Shown piece by piece: positions 12,286-20,245 of a stretch of DNA of 64,000 nt (position 1 is the stretch's first letter; each line of letters begins with the position of its first letter). The translations under genes were made by a program, and so were the position numbers. The stretch covers positions 1 to 64,000 of the forward strand of contig PLXS01000010.1 of NCBI GenBank assembly GCA_003151515.1. The letters run 5' to 3'. The stretch comes from Opitutaceae bacterium. GTDB taxonomy: Bacteria > Verrucomicrobiota > Verrucomicrobiia > Opitutales > Opitutaceae. Below the pieces are notes generated by a model that saw only the letters and a program-made list of their open reading frames with translations, had not been told where the DNA came from and did not search any database.

Positions 12286-12923
12286 CCCCTAGGGGGCAGC
12301 TGCGCCACGATCTCGCCGGCAAGCGCGGCCACGTCGCGCGAGAGGAGGGAGGCCAGCTGGTCGTAGTTGCTGCCGTCCCAGGCGGCTGCGGGCGCCACGA
12401 AGACCTTGCGCGCGACGACATGCGGGCTGTCGCCCACCGTCGACACCTCGACCACGGCCGCCAGGCTGGCCGCGAACCGGCCCGCCAAGGCGTCGCCCTC
12501 GAACCTCGTGATCTCCACGGACACGTCGTAGTCGCGCTCCTGTCCCGAGAGGAAGGGCTCGACGTACACCTGCGCCACCGAAGGCGAGGAGAGCAGGCCC
12601 GCCTTGAGCTCGCGGGCGATCGCCGAATCGAGCGGCTCGGCCCAGCGCCTGTAGTCCTTGAATGCGACCTCGTTGGCCCCCGTCCGAACGACCATCTCCC
12701 TGCGGCGCAGGTAGCCCTCGAGCCTCACGGCCTTGAGCCCGACCCGCGCCGCCCCCTGGGCGGGGCTCGCCGCCGGGGCCGCGCCGCCGCCCGAAAGGAC
12801 GTAGTAGCGCGTCGCGTCGTCCTGGGGCGGCGGGATGATGTCGCAGGCGGCGAGGATCGCGAGGAGGCCGGCGGCCGCCAGGCGGCCGAAGGGGGGCGTG
12901 CGGGATTCGGTTGGGGGGTTCAT
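12282..12923 (-). CDS. ABC-type transport auxiliary lipoprotein (PqiC-like), Mla/MCE system
   Basis: A 213-aa lipoprotein with a hydrophobic signal followed by lipobox LAAC near residue 27, then [11 protein letters not shown], the usual start of the PqiC/'ABC-type transport auxiliary lipoprotein component' fold. It is probably anchored in the outer membrane and helps an MCE protein bridge the periplasm. It is the last gene of a four-gene operon (permease, ATPase, MCE, lipoprotein), 1 bp after the MCE gene stop. An AAGGAG ribosome-binding site lies about 10 bp upstream of ATG. The stop shares CTAG with dapL. Family assignment rests on lipobox, N-terminal motif and operon position. Confidence 0.83.
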   Translation of the reverse strand: MNPPTESRTPPFGRLAAAGLLAILAACDIIPPPQDDATRYYVLSGGGAAPAASPAQGAARVGLKAVRLEGYLRRREMVVRTGANEVAFKDYRRWAEPLDSAIARELKAGLLSSPSVAQVYVEPFLSGQERDYDVSVEITRFEGDALAGRFAASLAAVVEVSTVGDSPHVVARKVFVAPAAAWDGSNYDQLASLLSRDVAALAGEIVAQLPPRG

Positions 12924-12924
12924 T

Positions 12925-13947
12925 TCACTTGGGCTCCTTGCGTCCGGAGACGACGGCGTTCGGGTTTCGCTCCAGGAAGTCCGCCAGCCGCTGGATCGAC
13001 TCCGCCGCGTCGGCGACCTTCTCCAGGGCGCGGCTCGTGTCGGCGCCGAAGGTCTGCTGGGCGTCGATGAACGCGCGGGCGGACTTGGCGGCCGCGTTGA
13101 AGGACTCCAGGGACGCCTTGGCCTGGATGAGCGTCGCCTGCAGGTCCTTGCCGTTCGAGTCGACCTGGGTGTCCAGGCGGGCGATCGCGGCGCGCAGGAC
13201 GTCCAGCGTCTTGTTCAGGTTCTCGAAGGCGCGAAGCGCCTCTGGAGAGCGGGCGAGCGTGTCGACGCTCTCGCCGGTCCTCTTCCACTGCTCGGCCAGG
13301 CCCTTCAGGTCCACGCCCTGGAGCCGGCCCCGAGTGTCGGCGATCAGCGCCTTCAGCTCGACGGAGAGCCCCTGGAAGTCGACCTGCCCCATCTTGGCCA
13401 GGACCTCGGTCGCGTTGGCCATGAGCGTCGTCGCGCTCGCGCGAAGCTCAGAGATCGCCGAGGGCATCGGCGGGACGGTAACGTACTTGGTCTCGGTGTC
13501 CCTGGCGCGGTCCCGGAACTTGGCCGGGTCCGCGAAGTCGAGCTCCACGTAGAGAAGGCCCGTCGCCAGGCCCGCGATCTCGAGCTGCGCGCGCAGGCCG
13601 CGGTCGACCAGCTCCTGCAGGGCGGCGCGGTCGGCGACGTCGAAGCTTCCGCCCTTCTCGTCCGTGATCGCCCCCTGGTTGAGCTCGCAGAGCACGGCGG
13701 CCAGCGACTTGCCCGTCGCCCGGTCGTAGCGGATCGACGTGTCGACCACGTGGCCGACGCGCACGCCGCGCAGCTTCACGGGCGAGCCCTGGTCCAGGCC
13801 GCTCACGGACTCGTCGAAGTACACCATGAATCGCTGCGGCTTCGAGAAGAGGCTCAGCGAGCCCAGCGCGAGCAGCGTTATGATCCCGATCGCGAAGGCC
13901 CCCAGGACGAAGGCCCCCACAACCGCCGGGCTTAGCTTTGTTCTCAT
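12925..13947 (-). CDS. MlaD/MCE family substrate-binding protein
   Basis: A 340-aa protein with one N-terminal membrane anchor (about residues 9-33) followed by an MCE domain whose core reads VYFDESVSGLDQGSPVKLRGVRVGHV (42-67). The C-terminal half is helical and probably coiled (repeated Ala/Leu heptads, for example FENLNKTLDVLRAAIARL), as in MCE proteins that form hexameric rings with a periplasmic tube. It binds lipid delivered or received by the MlaE-type permease. It lies 25 bp downstream of the ATPase gene and 1 bp upstream of the lipoprotein gene. Confidence 0.92.
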   Translation of the reverse strand: MRTKLSPAVVGAFVLGAFAIGIITLLALGSLSLFSKPQRFMVYFDESVSGLDQGSPVKLRGVRVGHVVDTSIRYDRATGKSLAAVLCELNQGAITDEKGGSFDVADRAALQELVDRGLRAQLEIAGLATGLLYVELDFADPAKFRDRARDTETKYVTVPPMPSAISELRASATTLMANATEVLAKMGQVDFQGLSVELKALIADTRGRLQGVDLKGLAEQWKRTGESVDTLARSPEALRAFENLNKTLDVLRAAIARLDTQVDSNGKDLQATLIQAKASLESFNAAAKSARAFIDAQQTFGADTSRALEKVADAAESIQRLADFLERNPNAVVSGRKEPK

Positions 13948-13972
13948 CGTGTGACGCTGCTTGGCATCGCGC

Positions 13973-14740
13973 TTATCCTGACCGAATGGTCCGGCGTGTC
14001 AAAAATTCTACGACCTTGGCTTCCGGCGGGCCCTTCGCGAGCTCCGCCGGCGGGCCCTCGGCGACGATCCCCCTCGTGGCGGTGTCGAGCATGATCAGCC
14101 GGTCGGCGATGCCGAGGATCGAGTCCACGTCGTGCGAGACGATGACGATCGTCGTCCTGAAGGTGTCGCGGATGTCGAGGATCAGCCGGTCGAGGTTGCG
14201 CGCGGTCACCGGGTCGAGCCCCGCCGACGGCTCGTCGAAGAACACGATCTTCGGGTCGAGGGCCAGGGCCCTCGCGAGGCCGGCCCTCTTTCGCATGCCG
14301 CCGCTTATCTCCGAGGGGTAGTAGTTCTCGAAGCCGGCGAGCCCCACCTGGGAGAGCCGGAAGGCGGCGATGTGGCTTATCTCGTCGCGCGGCAGCGGGG
14401 TGTACTCCTCCAGGGGAAGGGCGATGTTCTCGCTTAAGGTGAGCGAGGTCCAAAGGGCGCCCCCCTGAAACGAGAGGCCGAAGGTCTTGAGCATCTCGCG
14501 CCTCTGGGCCGGGTCGGCGCCCGTGAATGAGCGCCCGTGGAAGTGGACGTCGCCGTGGACGGGGGTAGCGAGCCCGACGATGTTGCGAAGCAGCGTCGTC
14601 TTTCCGACCCCGGTCCCGCCGACGATGAAGAAGATCTCGGCGTCTCGGACGCTGAACGTGACGTTCTCGAGCACCTTGCGATCGTCGTAGGCGCAGGCGA
14701 GCGAGGTGACCTCAATTGCGTTCTGTGCTTGGGCGCTCAC
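13973..14740 (-). CDS. MlaF-type ABC transporter ATP-binding protein
   Basis: A 255-aa ATPase of the lipid-transport (MlaF/Ttg2A) type. Walker A is GGTGVGKTT (41-49), signature SGGMRKRAGLARAL, Walker B IVFFDEPSAGLDP, and H-loop IVSHD. The ISGGMRKR form of the signature is characteristic of MCE-associated ATPases. Translation probably begins at GTG (14738-14740), which overlaps the permease stop as GTGA; the nearest alternative would truncate the first beta strand. It energises the MlaE-like permease encoded immediately upstream. Confidence 0.93.
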   Translation of the reverse strand: MSAQAQNAIEVTSLACAYDDRKVLENVTFSVRDAEIFFIVGGTGVGKTTLLRNIVGLATPVHGDVHFHGRSFTGADPAQRREMLKTFGLSFQGGALWTSLTLSENIALPLEEYTPLPRDEISHIAAFRLSQVGLAGFENYYPSEISGGMRKRAGLARALALDPKIVFFDEPSAGLDPVTARNLDRLILDIRDTFRTTIVIVSHDVDSILGIADRLIMLDTATRGIVAEGPPAELAKGPPEAKVVEFLTRRTIRSG

Positions 14741-15867
14741 AGGCCTATGGCGTTGAAGAGGACGGCGAAGACCGCGTCCGCCAGGATGATGAAGAGGATC
14801 GCGGTGACGACGGCCGACGTCGCGGCCTTCCCCACCCCGGCCGCGTTGTTCTCCGCCTGGAGCCCCCGGCGGCAGCCCGCGAGGCCCACGATGAGGCCGT
14901 AGACGACCGACTTGATGAGGCCCACGGTGACGTCGGGCAGGTCGACGATCGTCAGCATCTCCACCCAGTAGGCCGCGAATGGGATCTCGAGGGTGGAGTA
15001 GGCGACGGCCATGCCGCCGATGATCCCGAGGCAGTTGGCGTACAGGGCGAGGAGCGGCATCATGAGCCCAACCGCGAGCACCCTCGGAAGGACGAGGAAT
15101 CGCACGGGGGAGATCCCTAGCACCGTCAGGGCGTCGATCTCCTCGTTGGCCTTCATGCTGCCTATCTCCGCGGCGAAGGCCGCGCCCGTGCGGCCGGCCA
15201 GCACGACGCCCACCATCATGGCGCCCATCTCGCGCGTCATCGCGACGCCGATCAGGTCCGCCACCCAGATGTCGCCCCCGAAGCGGCGCAGCACGATAGC
15301 CCCGGAGTAGGCGAGCGTCACGCCGACCAGGAAGCTGATGAGGCTCACGATCGGCAGCGCCATGGCCCCGCACTTCTGCATCTCGCTCAGGCAGTCGTTC
15401 CAGCGGAAGCCGGCCTGCCCCACCGCGAGGCGCTTCGCCCCGAGCCAGCACTCCCCGATGAAGCCCAGGAGGTCGCGGCCCTGCCTGAGCGCGTCCTCCG
15501 TGGCGAGGCCCACCTCCACGAAGAGGCTTCGCGAGTGCTCCGGCCGGGTCCCGGAGACCAGCGACTGCGCGAACTGGCCCCCGAGCATGCGCATCTTCTC
15601 CGGCAGGGGGTCCAGGTCGCAGCCGACCCCGGCCGCGTCGCACCAGCTCTTGGCCTCGCCCAGGAAGACGACGAGCGAGGTGTCCCAGTGCGTGACGCCG
15701 TCGGCCCGAAGGCGCACGCCGCCCTTGGGGCCCGCGCGGGCCACCATGGACGCCCACCGGGGCGTCCCCCCCTGCAGCCTCCAGTCGCCCTCCAGCAGGA
15801 CCTCCGTCACCGGGCCGTCGTCGCGGACGGAGGCGCGGGCGCTCATGGTCTCTGGGCTCGCCGACAT
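14737..15867 (-). CDS. MlaE family lipid ABC permease with N-terminal STAS domain
   Basis: A 376-aa protein. Residues about 18-105 form a STAS-like domain (VTEVLLEGDWRLQGG...GVTHWDTSLVVFLGEA), and the remainder is a MlaE/TrnB permease with about five or six hydrophobic segments. Family motifs are FLVGVTLAYSGAI, IGVAMTREMGAMMVGVVLAGRTGAAFAAEIGSM and the region EEIDALTVLGISP. In the E. coli system the STAS protein (MlaB) is separate, so here regulator and permease are fused. It is the first gene of the permease-ATPase-MCE-lipoprotein operon. ATG at 15867 is used; ATG at 15846 is an alternative. Confidence 0.93.
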   Translation of the reverse strand: MSASPETMSARASVRDDGPVTEVLLEGDWRLQGGTPRWASMVARAGPKGGVRLRADGVTHWDTSLVVFLGEAKSWCDAAGVGCDLDPLPEKMRMLGGQFAQSLVSGTRPEHSRSLFVEVGLATEDALRQGRDLLGFIGECWLGAKRLAVGQAGFRWNDCLSEMQKCGAMALPIVSLISFLVGVTLAYSGAIVLRRFGGDIWVADLIGVAMTREMGAMMVGVVLAGRTGAAFAAEIGSMKANEEIDALTVLGISPVRFLVLPRVLAVGLMMPLLALYANCLGIIGGMAVAYSTLEIPFAAYWVEMLTIVDLPDVTVGLIKSVVYGLIVGLAGCRRGLQAENNAAGVGKAATSAVVTAILFIILADAVFAVLFNAIGL

Positions 15868-15904
15868 CGTGCCATCCTCTGAAAGACCCGCCGGGGCCGC
15901 CAGT

Positions 15905-16348
15905 TCATTCTGGGGGCGGGACGACCCTCGTCCACTGCACCCAGACGATCTGCCACCTCGAGTCGCGCCGCACGTACACGGCCGAGTAGCGGGTGCGCAC
16001 GCCCGCGCCGTCCGCCCTGCGGTAGGCCACCAGGCTCGCCACGAGGGCCGTGTCCCCGAAGACGCGGACCGTCACCTTTCCCTGGCGCAGGTCGCGGGCG
16101 TCGGGCTGCTGGGCCGCCTGCAGGAGGAACTGCGCGCGGTCGATGACGCGCCCGTCGGCGAGTATCCCGGAGAAATCGTCCGCGAGGAGCGCCCTGAAGC
16201 GGGCCACGTCGCAGGCCAGGTACGCCCTCACGTAGTCGTCGTTGAGCTGCCGGATCGCGTCCTCGTCGGACGGCGCCGCCGCCGCGCCGCCCCCCGCCAG
16301 GCAGGCCAGGGCCAGGGCGGCGGCAAGGGCGCACACTCGGCGTGTCAT
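15905..16348 (-). CDS. Exported NTF2-like (SnoaL/DUF4440-type) protein
   Basis: A 147-aa protein with a signal peptide (MTRRVCALAAALALACLAGGGAAAA) followed by a cone-shaped NTF2-like fold: DEDAIRQLNDDYVRAYLACDVARF, then LLADDFSGILADGRVIDRAQF and RYSAVYVRRDSRWQIVWVQWTRV. This is the arrangement of DUF4440/SnoaL-like proteins, which may be small isomerases, binding proteins or non-catalytic. No substrate can be named. It lies 37 bp upstream of the Mla operon on the same strand and may be its first gene. It is divergent from recD2. Confidence 0.82.
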   Translation of the reverse strand: MTRRVCALAAALALACLAGGGAAAAPSDEDAIRQLNDDYVRAYLACDVARFRALLADDFSGILADGRVIDRAQFLLQAAQQPDARDLRQGKVTVRVFGDTALVASLVAYRRADGAGVRTRYSAVYVRRDSRWQIVWVQWTRVVPPPE

Positions 16349-16444
16349 GGCGCCAGGATGGCCCGCGCCCCGCGGCGGATCAACGCCGGAAGAACATGCG
16401 CCATTGAATTTTTACTGGATATTCTCCATCGCTCGGGGCAGCCC

Positions 16445-18685
16445 ATGCCGCAAGAGCCCCAGTCAACCCAGCCCAAGGCCCTAACGGGCGTCGTCGAGCG
16501 GATCATCTTCCTAAACGAGGAGAACCACTACACGATCGCGGAGTTCCGGCCCGACGGCGGCGACGGGGCGGCGAGGCCCGAGCCGGTGACGATCGTGGGC
16601 GCGCTCCCGGGCGTCGAGTGCGGCGAGACCCTGCACCTCACGGGCGAATGGACCCGCCACTCGCAGCACGGGGCGCAGTTCAAGGTCCTGGCCTTCAAGA
16701 GCGAGCTGCCGGCGAGCGTCTACGGCATCCGCAAGTACCTGGGCAGCGGGCTCGTCCCGGGAATCGGCAGGGTCTACGCGAACAAGATAGTCGACGCCTT
16801 CGGGACGGACACCTTCCGGGTCTTGAGCGAGGAGTCCGCCAAGCTGCGAACCGTCGAAGGCATAGGCAGGAAGCGGGCCGCCGCGATCAAGGAGGCCTGG
16901 GAGGGCAAGCGCACCGAGCGCGAGCTGTACATCTTCCTTCAGACCTACGGCGTGAGCCCGAGCCAGTGCGTGAAGCTCGTCAAGCAGTACGGGGCCCAGG
17001 CGAAGGCGGTCCTCACGGCGGAGCCCTACCGGGTGGCCAGGGAGATCGAGGGCATCGGGTTTCGGACCGCGGACCGGATCGCGATAAACCTGGGCTTCGC
17101 CAACGACGCGCCGCCGAGGCTCGACGCCGGGATCCTCTTCGCGATGGAGTCGCTCCAGGAGGAGGGGCACACCGCGTTCGGCGAGCAGAGGCTGCGTGAC
17201 TACGCGGCCGAGCTTCTGGAGACCTCGGCGGCGCTTGTCTCCGCCCGCATCGAGGCCCTGGTCGCCTCGCGCCAGCTAGCGAGGCATTACCCGCCGTCGC
17301 AGGGGACGCCCCTTCCCGGCTCGGGCCTGGTTCAGCTTCCGGTCAACGACCGGGCCGAGCGCAAGATCGCCGAGGTCGTCTCGCGGCTCACGCGCGTCGA
17401 GAGCGGCCTGCCGCCGATCAAGCTCGACGCGGCGATGCAGTGGGCCGAGGCGAGGGCGGGCTTCGCCTTCCACGAGCTGCAGTCGAGCGCGGTGCGAAGC
17501 GCCCTGCAGAGCAAGGTGTCCATCCTCACGGGCGGGCCGGGGACCGGCAAGACCTCCACCCTGCGGGCCCTGGTGAGCATCCTCAAGGCGAAGGGGGTGC
17601 GCATCCACCTGGCCGCGCCGACGGGCCGGGCGGCCCAGCGCCTTTCCGAGACGACCGGGGGCTACGCGTCGACGATCCACCGGCTCCTCAAGTACGACCC
17701 GGCGGGAGGCTTCACCTCCAACGAGTCCCACCCCCTGGCGACGGACTTCCTGGTCGTCGACGAGGCGTCGATGCTCGACACCCGCCTTGCCTCGGCCCTC
17801 CTGCAGGCCGTGCCGTCGCGCGCCCACCTGCTCCTAGTCGGCGACACCGACCAGCTGCCGAGCGTCGGGGCCGGGAACGTGCTCCAGGACATGATAACGG
17901 CGTCGCGCGCCCCGGTGACGCGCCTGTCGGTCATTTTCCGCCAGACGGGGCACAGCGGCATCGTGACGACCGCCCACGCCATCAACTCGGGCGACGCCTC
18001 CCCCCCGTTCGTGGCGCGCGACCTCGCGGCCCTGCGCCCGGCAAGCGACCTCGCGTTCCTGGCCGCCGACTCGGCCGAGGACTGCGTGGCGAAGGTGATC
18101 GCGCTGTGCACGGAGCACATCCCGCGCAGCCACCCGGGCTTCGACCCGATAGCCGACGTGCAGGTCATGGCGCCGATGCACAAGGGGCTCGCGGGGGTGG
18201 CGAACCTCAACCTCCAGCTGCAGGCGGCCCTGAACGGCAGCGCCCGCGGGATCAAGACGCAGGCCGGCGAGTTGCGGCCCGGCGACAAGGTGATCCAGCT
18301 GCGCAACAACTACGAGAAGAACCTGTTCAACGGCGACATCGGCACCGTGCTCTCGGCCGACGCGCAGTCGGGCGGGATCTCGGCCGAATTCGACGGCGAG
18401 CGCCACGCCTTCGGGCGCGGGGAGATGGGCGACCTGGCGCTCGCCTACGCGATCAGCATCCACAAGTCCCAGGGCAGCGAGTACCCGGTGGTCATCGTGC
18501 CGCTCCTCAAGGCCCACTTCATGATGCTCCAGCGCAACCTCCTCTACACGGCGATCACCCGCGGCCGCAGGAAGGTCTTCATCGTGGGCGAGCCGGCGGC
18601 GTACTCGATGGCGGTGCGAAACAGCGAGTCGAAGCAGAGGATCACCCACCTTCGCGAGAAGCTGGCCGCGGCTCTCCCCGGCTAG
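16445..18685 (+). CDS. recD2: RecD2-type ATP-dependent DNA helicase (SF1B)
   Basis: A 746-aa RecD/TraA-family helicase lacking RecBC partners in the window. The N-terminus begins with an OB-like segment (LTGVVERIIFLNEENHYTIAEF) and tandem helix-hairpin-helix repeats (VPGIGRVYANKIV, VEGIGRKRAAAIKE, IEGIGFRTADRIA) typical of RecD2. Walker A is GGPGTGKTS with Lys369, Walker B VVDEASMLD, and the C-terminal motif AYAISIHKSQGSEYP followed by LYTAITRGRR is complete. RecD2 enzymes unwind DNA 5' to 3' and act in repair and fork rescue. The start MPQEPQST (16445) gives the family length; the long upstream in-frame extension overlaps the Mla genes antisense. Confidence 0.96.
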   Translation: MPQEPQSTQPKALTGVVERIIFLNEENHYTIAEFRPDGGDGAARPEPVTIVGALPGVECGETLHLTGEWTRHSQHGAQFKVLAFKSELPASVYGIRKYLGSGLVPGIGRVYANKIVDAFGTDTFRVLSEESAKLRTVEGIGRKRAAAIKEAWEGKRTERELYIFLQTYGVSPSQCVKLVKQYGAQAKAVLTAEPYRVAREIEGIGFRTADRIAINLGFANDAPPRLDAGILFAMESLQEEGHTAFGEQRLRDYAAELLETSAALVSARIEALVASRQLARHYPPSQGTPLPGSGLVQLPVNDRAERKIAEVVSRLTRVESGLPPIKLDAAMQWAEARAGFAFHELQSSAVRSALQSKVSILTGGPGTGKTSTLRALVSILKAKGVRIHLAAPTGRAAQRLSETTGGYASTIHRLLKYDPAGGFTSNESHPLATDFLVVDEASMLDTRLASALLQAVPSRAHLLLVGDTDQLPSVGAGNVLQDMITASRAPVTRLSVIFRQTGHSGIVTTAHAINSGDASPPFVARDLAALRPASDLAFLAADSAEDCVAKVIALCTEHIPRSHPGFDPIADVQVMAPMHKGLAGVANLNLQLQAALNGSARGIKTQAGELRPGDKVIQLRNNYEKNLFNGDIGTVLSADAQSGGISAEFDGERHAFGRGEMGDLALAYAISIHKSQGSEYPVVIVPLLKAHFMMLQRNLLYTAITRGRRKVFIVGEPAAYSMAVRNSESKQRITHLREKLAAALPG

Positions 18686-18707
18686 GGCGGCCCCCTGACC
18701 CCGGGGC

Positions 18708-19304
18708 CTACTTCCCCAGCCTGCGCAGCGCCAGGTTCACCTTCTCGAAGTCGAAGTCGGCCGGGTCGTACTCGGGCCCGAGCCAGGCGATCCACTCCTT
18801 GCCGAGGTCGGACTCCGGCTCCTTCAGGCACGCGAGCATGTCGTGGAAGGCCTCGAGGCCCCCGCAGTCCTCCGGGGGCCCCGAGCGCTCTCCGGCGACG
18901 CAGGAGGGCACCTGGACGCCCTTGGACGCCACCACCGTCTTCTCAACGCGGATGTCGACCTTCCAGCCCTCGCCGAACTGGTACTCGTAGGTCATCCTGT
19001 CGCGGTTCGCGAGGTTCAGGTCGGCCAGGGTGACGTCGCGGTCGTCCTCGACGACCAGGTCGTCGCGCTTCACGGGGTTGCCGAACTTGAGGTCGTCCAG
19101 GGCGAAGACGTGGGTCTGGTAGTCGAACCAGTCGAAGGCGACCTGGATCGCGTCGTGCAGGCGCGACAGCCACATCGTCTCTCGCACGAGGAGCCTCCTC
19201 CAGACCCGCGGCTGGGTGCCGACGACCGCGAGCCGCAGGCAGAGCACGCGGGCCGCCCGCCTCTTGGCGGCCTTGGACCCCCTGCCCTCCTGTAAGGAAA
19301 TCAT
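18708..19304 (-). CDS. Plasmid pRiA4b ORF-3 family protein
   Basis: A 198-aa protein matching the pRiA4b ORF-3-like domain: a beta strand LCLRLAVVGTQPRVWRRLLV, then the helix MWLSRLHDAIQVAFDWFDYQTHVFAL, and the acidic strand-turn DRMTYEYQFGEGWKVDIRVEK. The C-terminal part contains CGGLEAFHDML and an acidic tail. The family is found on plasmids and chromosomes and has no established function. The ATG at 19304 removes an upstream extension without similarity. The neighbours (recD2 convergent, a lipoprotein gene on the same strand 70 bp upstream) give no functional clue. Confidence 0.85.
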   Translation of the reverse strand: MISLQEGRGSKAAKRRAARVLCLRLAVVGTQPRVWRRLLVRETMWLSRLHDAIQVAFDWFDYQTHVFALDDLKFGNPVKRDDLVVEDDRDVTLADLNLANRDRMTYEYQFGEGWKVDIRVEKTVVASKGVQVPSCVAGERSGPPEDCGGLEAFHDMLACLKEPESDLGKEWIAWLGPEYDPADFDFEKVNLALRRLGK

Positions 19305-19374
19305 CGCGGGGGATTTGAACGCCCCGCAACGCGCCGGGCAAAGGGAAACGTGGCGGCCATCCCCGCGGGCGGCC

Positions 19375-20091
19375 CTAGCGGTCCGTGACCCGCCGGTCGC
19401 CCGAGGGCAGTGTGATGATGCGAAGGCCGGGCTGCGGCAGGGCCGCCGCGGCCGACGCCGCGCCGATCTCGACCTTGGAGAACACCGCCGTCTCGAACGC
19501 CGCGTTGTCGTGGGCGCTGACCGCGAGGCCGACGTAGAAGGGCTCGGCGAAGTGCAGGCGGAAGCCTGCGCCCGAGGGTTGCAGGGGCTCGCCGGCCCCG
19601 GCGACCGAGAGGTAGACAAAGTCGCCGATCTTGTCCAGGCGCACGACCTCGGGCTTGGCGGTCATGGACTGGATCTCCGCCGCATTGGCGCCCTGGGCCG
19701 CCCTGAACTGGAGCGAGGTGAGCCCGTCGCCGTGCACGGCGACGTCCACCATGGGCGAGCCCGGGTCGAGGCTCTGGCGGATCATGAGGCAGCCCTTGCG
19801 GTGGCCCTGCTTGCTCTCGCCCCGGAAGGCGACGCTGGCCGCGATCGACACGTCGCCGGTGACCTTCTTCCAGACGAAGTGCATGTCGTCCTCGGCGAAC
19901 CACATGTTCGCGCCGCTCGAGCCGATCGTGTACGTGTCCCGGGCCGCGTCGTACGCCGCCGTCCCCGGCCTGCTCAGCTTGCCGACGTCGGACTGGCCGG
20001 TGAAGATCCCGGGCCCCGAGGAGCCTGTCAGGCACGCGCACGCCGCGAGGAGCGCGGCTGGAAGCAGGGTCGCAATTGGGATCGCTTTCAT
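19375..20091 (-). CDS. Lipoprotein resembling the N-terminal beta-sandwich domain of TolB/WD40-type proteins
   Basis: A 238-aa predicted lipoprotein: signal MKAIPIATLLPAALLAAC with lipobox LAAC, then a single beta-sandwich domain (GTAAYDAARDTYTIGSSGANMW, FVWKKVTGDVSIAASV, GHRKGCLMIRQSL, AVHGDGLTSLQFR). From memory this pattern matches the N-terminal concanavalin-like region found ahead of a TolB/WD40 beta-propeller in some Bacteroidetes and Verrucomicrobia proteins. Here the propeller is absent and the protein ends soon after the sandwich (FSKVEIG). It may bind carbohydrate, but this is inference. ATG at 20091 is chosen for the signal peptide. Confidence 0.7.
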   Translation of the reverse strand: MKAIPIATLLPAALLAACACLTGSSGPGIFTGQSDVGKLSRPGTAAYDAARDTYTIGSSGANMWFAEDDMHFVWKKVTGDVSIAASVAFRGESKQGHRKGCLMIRQSLDPGSPMVDVAVHGDGLTSLQFRAAQGANAAEIQSMTAKPEVVRLDKIGDFVYLSVAGAGEPLQPSGAGFRLHFAEPFYVGLAVSAHDNAAFETAVFSKVEIGAASAAAALPQPGLRIITLPSGDRRVTDR

Positions 20092-20245
20092 CTTGGTGGA
20101 GCCCCGACTCCAGCACTTCGGCGGGCGCATAGGAAGCCGATTCACGGCGCGGACGGCCGCAGGGCAGGAATGGCTTGTCTGGCGCCCGCGCAGCGCTACC
20201 TTGCCGCTGCCCCCCGGCCGAAGGCGTCTTCCCGCCGGTCAAACC

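Noticed and set aside
18708-19304. pRiA4b ORF-3-like gene as evidence of an integrated plasmid
   Set aside because: The family is common on chromosomes, and the neighbours are ordinary chromosomal genes with similar base composition.
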